Below are positions 1-7,758 of a stretch of 53,057 bases of DNA, piece by piece. Source of the DNA: Syntrophaceae bacterium (GTDB taxonomy: Bacteria; Desulfobacterota; BSN033; UBA1163). Position numbers and translations under genes: made by a program. The notes below the pieces were generated by a model. That model was not told the DNA's origin. It saw nothing but the letters and a program-made list of their open reading frames with translations, and did not search any database. Each line of letters starts with the position of its first letter. The first letter of the stretch is position 1. Location: positions 1-53,057 of the forward strand of contig JACAEV010000131.1 of assembly GCA_013388645.1 (NCBI GenBank), given 5' to 3'.

Positions 1-7
1 ATTTAGA

Positions 8-1189
8 TTATGTTTTCCCTTGGACCTTCAGATAGTCTTTCCAGAATGGGGAGATATCTCTTAATCTCTGAATAATTGGGGGAAGGTGTTCGATGATGTA
101 ATCCATCTCCTCTTTTGTATTATAGATAGAGAGGCTGAAACGGATCGAACCGTGAGCCGCAGTGAAAGGAACCCCCATGGCCCTCAGGACATGAGATGGT
201 TCGAGCGAACCGGAGGTGCAGGCCGAGCCAGAAGAAGCGCAGATTCCGAGGTCAGAAAGCAGAAGGAGAATGGATTCTCCTTCCACATATTCAAAGCTCA
301 CGCTCACGGTGTTAGGAAGTCTGTTGAGTCGATCTCCATTGACCAAGGTATTAGGAATTTTCTCCAAAATTTTCGCTTCAAGATAATCTCTCAGGGCTTT
401 GATCCTTGTGTTTTCTTCATCGAGATGGGCTTTAGCTAACTCGCAGGCTTTTCCAAGACCAACGATATAAGGAACATTTTCTGTCCCTCCCCTTCGACCT
501 TTCTCCTGATGACCACCAATCAGAAAGGGTGAAAACTTAGTGCCTTTCCGGATATAGAGAACCCCTATTCCCTTTGGGGCATGGAGTTTATGCCCGGAGA
601 TGGAGAGCATATCCACCTTCGACTTTTTCATATTGAGAGAGATTTTCCCTGCTGCTTGGACGGCATCCGTGTGGAAGGGGATTCCCCTTGCTTTAACAAT
701 CTCACCAATCTCTTCAATGGGAAAGATCACTCCGGTTTCGTTATTGGCATACATAACGCTAACCAGAACCGTTTCGTCGGTGAGGGATTCTCTCAACTCA
801 TCCAGATCTAAACGTCCCTCTCGATCCACAGACAGTTCAGTTACACGATAACCCTTTCGAGCTAAATAGGTCGAGACGTTGTTCACGGCGGGATGTTCGA
901 CTCGAGTGGTAATAAAATGTCGCTTCTCCGGATAGGAATCGAGGGTTCCCAATATCGCTGCATTATCACTCTCTGTCCCACAGCTGGTAAAGACAATCTC
1001 CGATGGTTCTGCACCTAAGAAATCTGCCACCTTTGCCCTCGCTTCATCCACCTTCCTCTGAACCTGTCCTCCAAAAAAGTGCATGCTCGAGGGATTCCCA
1101 TAAAGTTCAGAAAAGTAAGGTAGCATCACCTCTACGACCTCCGGAGCTACTTTTGTCGTCGCATTGTTATCTAAATAGATGGTCTTCAC
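8..1189 (-). CDS. nifS: Cysteine desulfurase, NifS/IscS family
   Basis: MKTIYLDNNATTKVAPEVVEVMLPYF...; PLP lysine motif SISGHKLHAPKGIG; active-site Cys loop CASSGSACTSGSLEPSHVL; adjacent to nifU. Confidence 0.95.
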   Translation of the reverse strand: MKTIYLDNNATTKVAPEVVEVMLPYFSELYGNPSSMHFFGGQVQRKVDEARAKVADFLGAEPSEIVFTSCGTESDNAAILGTLDSYPEKRHFITTRVEHPAVNNVSTYLARKGYRVTELSVDREGRLDLDELRESLTDETVLVSVMYANNETGVIFPIEEIGEIVKARGIPFHTDAVQAAGKISLNMKKSKVDMLSISGHKLHAPKGIGVLYIRKGTKFSPFLIGGHQEKGRRGGTENVPYIVGLGKACELAKAHLDEENTRIKALRDYLEAKILEKIPNTLVNGDRLNRLPNTVSVSFEYVEGESILLLLSDLGICASSGSACTSGSLEPSHVLRAMGVPFTAAHGSIRFSLSIYNTKEEMDYIIEHLPPIIQRLRDISPFWKDYLKVQGKT

Positions 1190-2028
1190 GGCCTGACCTC
1201 CTCCAACTCAATATCGTCGCTCACAAATTCTCTCAATTTTGTTTCCACATACTTTTTCAAGGTAAATTCAGAACTCGGGCAAAAAGAGCATTTTCCCCTC
1301 AGGGCGACATACACTTTATTCCCTTCCACATCGATCAGCTCTAAGTCGCCTCCATCGGCTTTTAAAGCAGGAATGATTTCTCTCCCCAATGTTTCCTCGA
1401 CTAACTTGATTTTCTGGATGTTTGTCAACTTCTTTTTCTCTGCCTTGGGAGGAGGTGCTTCTTTCTCCATCTCCTTTCTCACTTTTTCGATGATCGCCTC
1501 AATCTTGGGATGGCATTGCTCACACCCACCTCCAGCCTTTGTATAATAAGTCACCTGCTCTACCGTCTTAAGATCGTTCTCCCGGATTGCCTTGATGATC
1601 TCTCGATCCGTTACCCCAAAGCATTTGCAGATGATCTCAAAATCCTCTTTAACTACTTTTTCACCACGATAGTTGGCGATGGCAGCCTCAAGCGCTTCTC
1701 TTCCCATGACCGAGCAGTGCATTTTTTCTTCAGGAAGCCCGCCCAGATAGTTAGCAATATCCTGATTGGTAACCTTCAGGGCCTCTTCAAGGGTCATTCC
1801 CTTGATGATCTCTGTGAGGGCGGAAGAGGAAGCGATGGCACTTGCACAACCAAAAGTTTTAAACTTCACATCTTTAATCCGTTTCTTCTCATCCAATTTG
1901 AACGTCAGCCTCAGGGCATCCCCACAAGCCAAGGAACCCACTTCACCGGCTCCGTCTGGATTCTCTATCTCTCCAACATTTCTTGGATTTAAAAAATGAT
2001 CCTTTACCTTTTCAGTGTAATCCCACAT
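1186..2028 (-). CDS. nifU: NifU-type Fe-S scaffold (IscU-like N-domain, BFD-like [2Fe-2S] domain, C-terminal Nfu domain)
   Basis: N-terminal FLNPRNVGEIENPDGAGEVGSLACGDALRL; central CKCFGVTDREI...CEQCHPKI; C-terminal ALKADGGDLELIDVEGNKVYVALRGKCSFCPSS; 4-bp overlap with nifS. Confidence 0.93.
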   Translation of the reverse strand: MWDYTEKVKDHFLNPRNVGEIENPDGAGEVGSLACGDALRLTFKLDEKKRIKDVKFKTFGCASAIASSSALTEIIKGMTLEEALKVTNQDIANYLGGLPEEKMHCSVMGREALEAAIANYRGEKVVKEDFEIICKCFGVTDREIIKAIRENDLKTVEQVTYYTKAGGGCEQCHPKIEAIIEKVRKEMEKEAPPPKAEKKKLTNIQKIKLVEETLGREIIPALKADGGDLELIDVEGNKVYVALRGKCSFCPSSEFTLKKYVETKLREFVSDDIELEEVRP

Positions 2029-2195
2029 AGGAAACCCCCAATGATCTTAATGATGACAAATAATTATAAATTCAATTCCTGTAAGACGTCAACTTTTTTA
2101 TTGAATTTAGACGTCTTCTTTACCAATTGTGGATTTTCTGAAGTACCTTGATTCATCCCCGTTTTTAAATTAATATTGAATGAGAGGATGATCTA

Positions 2196-2360
2196 ATGAA
2201 ATTAGACAAAGAGACTTTGATTGATCTGATCTGTAAGCATTGTGATTTCTATAAGGAATCCGATAAGGATCTGGAATGTGGAGCTTACAAAATCTTGAAG
2301 GGACTCTTAGATAAAAAGATCATCACCCCTGAAGAGATCTCTGATGCCCTCCGAGAATAA
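2196..2360 (+). CDS. 54-aa Cys-containing small protein in the radical SAM locus
   Basis: My translation: MKLDKETLIDLICKHCDFYKESDKDLECGAYKILKGLLDKKIITPEEISDALRE*. Upstream GAGAGG; its end overlaps the start (2344) of the radical SAM gene, which supports translational coupling. Absent from the supplied ORF track. Confidence 0.7.
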   Translation: MKLDKETLIDLICKHCDFYKESDKDLECGAYKILKGLLDKKIITPEEISDALRE

Positions 2361-3510
2361 ATTTATCACACTGACGCCTCACACCGCTTTAAAAAATCTT
2401 GAGAAACCCTATCTTTACGACATTCAGAATGACGAAATCTATGAACTGAACAGCGATGCCTATCAATTTCTCCTTAAATTGTGTAGGGGCGAAAAACCCT
2501 CTGTCCGAAAAGAGGATGAAGCATTTATCCAATTTTGTCTCTCTGAAAATTTAATCGCCTTTTCAGAAACGCCTCTTCAGAGAAAAATGCCCTTGAAGCC
2601 GTCCCCCATCCCTTCGCTTCGTTATCTCGAGCTCCAAATCACGAATCGGTGCAATCTCCAGTGCCGACACTGTTATCTCGGAGAGAGCTCCCATCGGGAT
2701 CTTTCTTTGAAACGAATTCAAAAAGTGTTAGAAGAATTTGAAGAAATCCAAGGCTTGAGGCTCCTCCTCTCCGGAGGGGAACCTTTACTCCATCCTCATT
2801 TTTGGGAGATGAATGATATTCTGCGAAATTATCCATTCCGATCTGTTCTTCTTTCGAATGGCACATTGATTACCGAGGAGGTTGCCAAAAGGTTACGCGT
2901 TCATGAAGTTCAGATCAGTCTTGACGGGATGAGAGAGGGCCACGAAACCCTTCGAGGAAAGGGAACCTTCGAAAAAACCATGATGGCCATAGACCATCTC
3001 CAAAAAGTCAACCTCAAGGTATCGGTGGCCACGATGATTCATCGTAAAAATTTATCAGAATTCGACCAGCTTGCGTCTTTCATTAAATCCAAGAACATTG
3101 AGGAGTGGAATGTGGATGTTCCTTGTGTGGAGGGAAGACTGAAAGCAAACCAGGAGTTTTGGGTTTCGCCCTCCGAAGCAGGCCACTATCTGGGTTACGG
3201 TTACGGAGGAGGATTTCATGGGTCAAAAAATAATTTTACTTGCGGAGCCCATCTTTGTGCTATAATGGTAGACGGGACTATTTGTAAGTGTGGCCTTTTT
3301 AGTGAGGAACCAGTAGGATCGATTGAAGAGAGTCTTCGGAAAGGGTGGGAGCGTGTCCCTCGCATCCTCCTAAAAGACCTCACTTGTAAATGCCCAGTGA
3401 TGGAGGAGTGCCGGGGCGGTTGCCGTTACCGGGCTAAAGTTCAAGGTGATTTGTTTCAACCGGACCTCTTTCAGTGTTATGCAAGAGGGATCTTGAAAGG
3501 AGGTGAATGA
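2344..3510 (+). CDS. Radical SAM/SPASM peptide-maturase-like protein with PqqD/RRE-like N-terminal region
   Basis: Radical SAM motif ITNRCNLQCRHCYLG; SPASM-type Cys-rich C-terminus CGAHLCAIMVDGTICKCGLF...CKCPVMEECRGGCRYRA...FQC; N-terminal YLYDIQNDEIYELNSDAYQFLLKLCRG resembles PqqD-type peptide-binding domains. Confidence 0.9.
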   Translation: MPSENKFITLTPHTALKNLEKPYLYDIQNDEIYELNSDAYQFLLKLCRGEKPSVRKEDEAFIQFCLSENLIAFSETPLQRKMPLKPSPIPSLRYLELQITNRCNLQCRHCYLGESSHRDLSLKRIQKVLEEFEEIQGLRLLLSGGEPLLHPHFWEMNDILRNYPFRSVLLSNGTLITEEVAKRLRVHEVQISLDGMREGHETLRGKGTFEKTMMAIDHLQKVNLKVSVATMIHRKNLSEFDQLASFIKSKNIEEWNVDVPCVEGRLKANQEFWVSPSEAGHYLGYGYGGGFHGSKNNFTCGAHLCAIMVDGTICKCGLFSEEPVGSIEESLRKGWERVPRILLKDLTCKCPVMEECRGGCRYRAKVQGDLFQPDLFQCYARGILKGGE

Positions 3511-3511
3511 T

Positions 3512-3574
3512 ATGACCATCAAGAAGGTGGCCAAAAACTTCTCCGCTCTTTGCAAATGTAAAGCATCTTGTTAA
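3512..3574 (+). CDS. Putative 20-aa RiPP precursor peptide MTIKKVAKNFSALCKCKASC
   Basis: ATG at 3512 with strong SD AAAGGAGGTG at 3497-3506, directly after the radical SAM stop; basic N-terminal leader-like half and C-terminal C-x-C-x3-C at the very end; TAA at 3572-3574. Confidence 0.65.
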   Translation: MTIKKVAKNFSALCKCKASC

Positions 3575-3585
3575 AGCGTTCTTCG

Positions 3586-3618
3586 AGGGGCTTCTTCTCA
3601 AGAAGAGAAGGAGCCCCT
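3586..3618 (+). terminator. Strong hairpin between candidate precursor peptide and ATP-grasp-like gene (terminator/attenuator or processing site)
   Basis: AGGGGCTTCTTCTC-AAGAA-GAGAAGGAGCCCCT, 14-bp arms with one mismatch; no immediate T-run, so attenuation rather than full termination is possible. Confidence 0.5.
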
Positions 3619-3685
3619 ACTTTGCAGGAAAAAGATTGAAAGAAAAACCACAGGTCTGATGACCTGTTTTTTTTATATATCAAAA

Positions 3686-4597
3686 ATGTATCTCGGAATT
3701 GACTTTCTCATCACTTCCGAACTCAAGCTCTACCTGGTGGAAATAAATGTAGGTCTCCCCGGTGGCGCCCACGAATATCATCTCGCTCATCGGGTTCATT
3801 TCGGAAAACCTTCGGATATTTTTACACGGATCGAGCGGACCTCACGAAAAATTTACGGAAAGACATTTAAAGATTACCTTCACTCACTTCCCTTCATTGA
3901 GAGTCTCAAACCACTCAAGATATGGATGGATGGAATGGGACCCCTTCCAAAAACCTTCCATCCGGGATTGAGGCTTGAAGATAAATGGAATCAGTACCAA
4001 TTGATCCATCCCATCGCACCCATGCCTGAGACGATTATTTTTGACCCGGAAGATTTAATCGGAGCCGAACGCTTCATCGAAAGAAAGAAAAAGGTTGTTC
4101 TGAAGCGACGTGTGGGAAGAGGTGGAAGGGATTTTAAGGTGATCTCGGAACCGTTCGCTTTACGGGATTCACCTCCCCCCATTCATCACTATCTTCTCCA
4201 GGAATATGTTGAAAGCAAGATCAATGGATATAGTTTATCTATCCGGGCTGTTGCATTTGGAGGAAAATTCATGTGCATGTATGCCAATCTTTCTACAAAA
4301 ACCTATTCTAATCATGGGAACCTATTCTTTATCTCACCTGGAACCTACTTTGGATTGAGCAAAAAGAATTTTAAGACCCAATCCTTCAATCAAAAATCAT
4401 GGGAGGCCAAGATATGGTTTGGCGAAAATGAGCCACCCTATTTGAAACACAATCTTTATGAAGATGATGTGGCAAAGGCAACACTCTTTATTCCTCCGCC
4501 CATTTTAAAAACAATCAAAGAACTAACTATAAAAGTTGAGAGATTTTATGATAGCTTAGACCTCCTTAGCTTACCAAAAGCCTGCTTCGAAGATTAA
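3686..4597 (+). CDS. ATP-grasp-like protein (possible peptide ligase/tailoring enzyme; apparent permuted motif order)
   Basis: MYLGIDFLITSELKLYLVEINVGLPGG resembles the ATP-grasp C-terminal catalytic motif; KKVVLKRRVGRGGRDFKVI and YLLQEYVESKINGYSLSIRAVAFGGKF resemble the central/N-terminal ATP-grasp motifs. The track's ATG at 3659 is probably upstream of the true start. Confidence 0.6.
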   Translation: MYLGIDFLITSELKLYLVEINVGLPGGAHEYHLAHRVHFGKPSDIFTRIERTSRKIYGKTFKDYLHSLPFIESLKPLKIWMDGMGPLPKTFHPGLRLEDKWNQYQLIHPIAPMPETIIFDPEDLIGAERFIERKKKVVLKRRVGRGGRDFKVISEPFALRDSPPPIHHYLLQEYVESKINGYSLSIRAVAFGGKFMCMYANLSTKTYSNHGNLFFISPGTYFGLSKKNFKTQSFNQKSWEAKIWFGENEPPYLKHNLYEDDVAKATLFIPPPILKTIKELTIKVERFYDSLDLLSLPKACFED

Positions 4598-4912
4598 TAT
4601 GGCAAAGCCTTCATTTATCTATTAAATAAGATTTAAATTTATACATTTGTATAATTTTTTTATTCATAAATAATATAATAATATCAAATAATTATATTAA
4701 TATTAAAGTAGTTATGCTCAACAAAAAGTATAATTTTTTAATACACTTTGGTTTAACGTTAAATCACTATCAGGATTTTTTTATTAAAAAAAATGAGTAT
4801 AATCAATTTGTTATAAATTTATGTCGCTATATTCAAAGAGTTGGCATTAGGTATGCAGTTCCTAAGGTTGAGGTGATTAAAACCTCAAATAAAAAGAAAG
4901 GGGGAATAGGCC

Positions 4913-5197
4913 ATGTTAGAAAAAAGACAAATTTTAAAAAGTGGGTTGATTGGAGCAGCGGTGATGCTTTCTGCCACACCAGCGTTTGCGAGGTCTATCG
5001 AATTAAAGGGGGCTGGCACAGCTCTCTGGATCTTCTTGATTATTGGTGCTATCATCGTCCTTCTTCAATTGATTCCGGCAGCAATCCTCTTCTTCAGCTT
5101 TATCGGGACGGCTACAACGAGTGCCCTGAAGAAAGAGAAGAAGGTGGAAGAGGAAGTGGTTCTTCCAGGTTCAGAGCCTGTTGCCGTGAAAAAGTAA
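4913..5197 (+). CDS. Small membrane protein with signal-like N-terminus, unknown function
   Basis: MLEKRQILKSGLIGAAVMLSATPAFARSIELKGAG...LWIFLIIGAIIVLLQLIPAAILFFSFIG; SD AAAGGGGGAATAGGCC upstream. Confidence 0.75.
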   Translation: MLEKRQILKSGLIGAAVMLSATPAFARSIELKGAGTALWIFLIIGAIIVLLQLIPAAILFFSFIGTATTSALKKEKKVEEEVVLPGSEPVAVKK

Positions 5198-5297
5198 GAT
5201 TGACATAAGTTAAGGGTTTTGATAGAAAGAAAAATGATTCAATGAGGCTTGAGCTGAAAACCCGTTTCTGTCATCTTATTAATAAGAGGAGGGAACC

Positions 5298-5519
5298 ATG
5301 AACATCAAATTAAATGCCGCAAACATCGTGAGCATTATTATTTTGATGTGCATCCTGGCAGCGATGGTCTCAATTGCTGTCATGCAGGTCGTAAGAACCG
5401 TCGAGGATATCGGTCCCAAAATCTATGTCGTGGGAGGGGCGGTGGCTGTGGTGGGAGCAATCATCCCCATCATGTTAATCATCCTCGTCAAACATATAAA
5501 GAAACACTATCAAGATTAA
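5298..5519 (+). CDS. Small two-TM membrane protein, unknown function
   Basis: MNIKLNAANIVSIIILMCILAAMVSIAVMQVV...YVVGGAVAVVGAIIPIMLIILVKHIKKHYQD; RBS GAGGAGGGAACC. Confidence 0.75.
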   Translation: MNIKLNAANIVSIIILMCILAAMVSIAVMQVVRTVEDIGPKIYVVGGAVAVVGAIIPIMLIILVKHIKKHYQD

Positions 5520-5565
5520 AAATCTTGATTCGTGGTTGACAATTTTCTGTTCCCCTCGATATATA

Positions 5566-5604
5566 TAAAAAGAGCAGGGGTGTTTATCCCCTGCTCTTTT
5601 TTGT
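5566..5604 (+). terminator. Rho-independent terminator
   Basis: AAAAAGAGCAGGGG-TGTTTAT-CCCCTGCTCTTTTTT: perfect GC-rich stem plus T-run. Confidence 0.9.
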
Positions 5605-5622
5605 TATGATAAAATACTAAGG

Positions 5623-5755
5623 AGTCCATAATTGAAAAGACATAATCTTCTGAAAATCTCCCCTTATCCCTCTTTGCCAAAGAGGGGTAATTCCTCCCTT
5701 TACAAAAGGGAGGGAAGGAGGGATTTGGTCTTCAATGTCCATACAATTATGGACT
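5623..5755. repeat. MITE-like element, family 1, copy 1
   Basis: Terminal inverted repeats AGTCCATAATTG (5623-5634) and CAATTATGGACT (5744-5755); internal palindromes CCCTCTTTGCCAAAGAGGGG and CCTCCCTTTACAAAAGGGAGG. Confidence 0.85.
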
Positions 5756-5845
5756 GATTAGTAATTCGTCGAATGGATGATAAACTGAGACTGTGCCGCT
5801 ATGTGTTAAGTCCCTATCGGGGAGTGTTATGATGAGGAGGAAGCC

Positions 5846-6946
5846 ATGAGTGGTGAAACATACAAAAGATTGGCCAAACACTTATCATCGTTAGGTATGG
5901 GCTATCCGGAAAAAGAAATACTCTTAGAGATTCTACAAGAGAACTTTACCCCTCTGGAAGCCGAGGTGGCCTTGGCTATTCCCACGAAAGTCATTCCTTT
6001 TGAACCCACCCCTGTTTCAGAGATCATCCCCTCTCAAAACATCTCCAAAGAGGAATTGGAATCGATCCTGTCAAATTTAGCCCAGCGGGGACTTCTCTTT
6101 TCAAAAAAGATGAAAGACGGAAGCTTGGGCTACGCTCTACAACAGTTTGGGCATGGTTTTCCCCAAACCTTTTTCTGGAGAGGTGTCAATACACCGTTTG
6201 CAAAAAAGATGGCAGAGCTGATCGCAAAATATTCGCGTACGGAACAACTCAAAGAAGCCTATGGGAGCACCAAAACAAAGGCCTTTCGTTATATCCCGGC
6301 CACTCCATCTTTTGAGCCAGAGAGTCATGCCGTATTTCCTTTTGAGATGATGGAAAAAGTTATTGAGAAAGTGAAGGTGATTGCCCTGGCCCATTGCGTC
6401 TGTCGAGCAACCGCCCTTCTGATTGGAAAGAAACGGTGTGACCATTCTCTTGAAAATTGTATCAAGTATGATGAATTGGCAGAATATCTAATTGAGAAAG
6501 GAATCGGAAAGGAGATCACAAAACAGGAAGCCCTGGAGGTAATCCGGAAGTCAGAAGAAGCTGGTCTGGTTCACATGGTTGACAATGCAAGAGAGGGGAT
6601 CAAACATACCTGTAACTGCTGCGGCTGCTGTTGTTGGAATGTGGGGACGATTAGGAGAAAGAAAATTCCGAGGGATGTTTTGATGGCCACTTACTTTCTC
6701 AGGGAAACGGACAAGGAGAAATGTACTGGCTGTGGAGAATGTGTGGAGATCTGCCCTGTTCAGGTCATTAAGATGCAGGGCGACTTTCCCGTAATTGATA
6801 AGGAGTGGTGTATTGGTTGTGGGGTCTGTGCTGTCCCCTGCCCTACTGGAGCAATCAAACTGGTGCGAAAATCAGATGCCATCCCCCCGAAAGACTTCAA
6901 AGAATTACACCATGAGATTTTGAGAGAGCGAAAACCCGCATCATAA
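5846..6946 (+). CDS. 4Fe-4S binding protein (two C-terminal ferredoxin-type clusters, extra Cys-rich motif)
   Basis: CTGCGECVEICP and CIGCGVCAVPCP; additional HTCNCCGCCCW motif; SD AGGAGGAAGCC. Confidence 0.85.
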   Translation: MSGETYKRLAKHLSSLGMGYPEKEILLEILQENFTPLEAEVALAIPTKVIPFEPTPVSEIIPSQNISKEELESILSNLAQRGLLFSKKMKDGSLGYALQQFGHGFPQTFFWRGVNTPFAKKMAELIAKYSRTEQLKEAYGSTKTKAFRYIPATPSFEPESHAVFPFEMMEKVIEKVKVIALAHCVCRATALLIGKKRCDHSLENCIKYDELAEYLIEKGIGKEITKQEALEVIRKSEEAGLVHMVDNAREGIKHTCNCCGCCCWNVGTIRRKKIPRDVLMATYFLRETDKEKCTGCGECVEICPVQVIKMQGDFPVIDKEWCIGCGVCAVPCPTGAIKLVRKSDAIPPKDFKELHHEILRERKPAS

Positions 6947-6947
6947 C

Positions 6948-7007
6948 GCATAACGACAAAGGTCAGCGGGGGCTGTGAGCCATCCGCTGGAATAATTTGT
7001 TATGTGC
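6948..7007 (-). other. Integron attC site (attC2, distal to the hicAB cassette)
   Basis: Minus strand: GCACATAAC AAATTATT CCAGCGG ATGGCTCACAGCC CCCGCTGACC TTTGTC GTTATGC; R''/R' and CAGCGG/CCGCTG (L''/L') complementarity. Confidence 0.8.
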
Positions 7008-7013
7008 AGAGCT

Positions 7014-7343
7014 TTATTGACTTAACTTCGAGCTGGCAAGACGATTCAGACTGACTCCAGACTCTGCTGCTTGGATTGCAAGTTTTCGATGAATTTGCGG
7101 AGGAACCCGCACGATGAATTTGCCGCTGTAATGCCTGCAGGCGATTGGCTCAGGAATAGCTTCACCTTCTTTATGCATATCCTTCACGACATCTTCAACT
7201 AATTTACGGATCCCTTTTAAGGCTACTCCTGGAGTCTTAGCGAGCCAACTTAAGCTGGGAAATTCAGCACACAACCCTACATACTCGTTATCGTCTTCAG
7301 ACCAGGTTACGCGATAGGTATATCGATCATTTTTCAAAGCCAT
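7014..7343 (-). CDS. hicB: HicB-family antitoxin
   Basis: YTYRVTWSEDDNEYVGLCAEFPSLSWLAKTPGVALKGIRKLV (HicB fold) plus RHH-like C-terminus GKFIVRVPPQIHRKLAIQAAESGVSLNRLASSKL. Confidence 0.9.
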   Translation of the reverse strand: MALKNDRYTYRVTWSEDDNEYVGLCAEFPSLSWLAKTPGVALKGIRKLVEDVVKDMHKEGEAIPEPIACRHYSGKFIVRVPPQIHRKLAIQAAESGVSLNRLASSKLSQ

Positions 7344-7557
7344 AACCTACCTCCAATCTTTCAATAGCCAACAGCACCTGTTTCACCTGGTATGCCTTGG
7401 CTTTTCCTTTATGGTTCTGAATATTTATTCGGGGATCACCCTGCCATGGGGTTTTATAAATTCGATGACTGCTCCCGCCTTGACGAGGTTCACCAAAAAA
7501 ATGATCACATACCTTACATAGTTCGCTGAATCGAACATCTCTTGGATTTCGCCACAT
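7327..7557 (-). CDS. hicA: HicA-family toxin
   Basis: VCDHFFGEPRQGGSSHRIYKTPWQGDPRINIQNHKGKAKAYQVKQVLLAIERL; GSSH catalytic-His motif; overlaps hicB. Confidence 0.88.
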   Translation of the reverse strand: MWRNPRDVRFSELCKVCDHFFGEPRQGGSSHRIYKTPWQGDPRINIQNHKGKAKAYQVKQVLLAIERLEVGYGFEK

Positions 7558-7660
7558 TTGTTCAAGTATGTCATCAATTGCGGGTATATAATTATAGTAT
7601 CATTATTGGTATCATTGTCAAGAGTTGATTATAGGTGAGATGGAAATATTCACTTTTTAT

Positions 7661-7753
7661 GCACATAACAATAGAAATAAGGCGCGGGGGCGCTGACCTA
7701 CGCTAAAAGGCGACGGGGCTATCACCCGTCGCCTTGATTGACTGGTTATAGGC
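7661..7753 (-). other. Integron attC site (attC1, between the secreted-protein cassette and the hicAB cassette)
   Basis: Minus strand: GCCTATAAC CAGTCAATC AAGGCG ACGGGTGATAGCCCCGTCGCCTTTTAGCGTAGGTCAGCGCCCCCG CGCCTT ATTTCTATT GTTATGTGC; R''/R' ends, AAGGCG/CGCCTT L boxes, internal hairpin. Confidence 0.85.
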
Positions 7754-7758
7754 TTTTC

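Noticed and set aside
86-439. Numerous antisense ORFs over nifS, E2, LeuC, CoxA, SdhA, etc. in the track
   Set aside because: They lie opposite strongly supported genes, lack recognisable domains and usually an RBS.
4714-5208. 164-aa ORF overlapping the 4913 membrane-protein gene
   Set aside because: Different frame from the well-supported signal/TM protein with its own SD; AT-rich low-complexity N-terminus; looks spurious.
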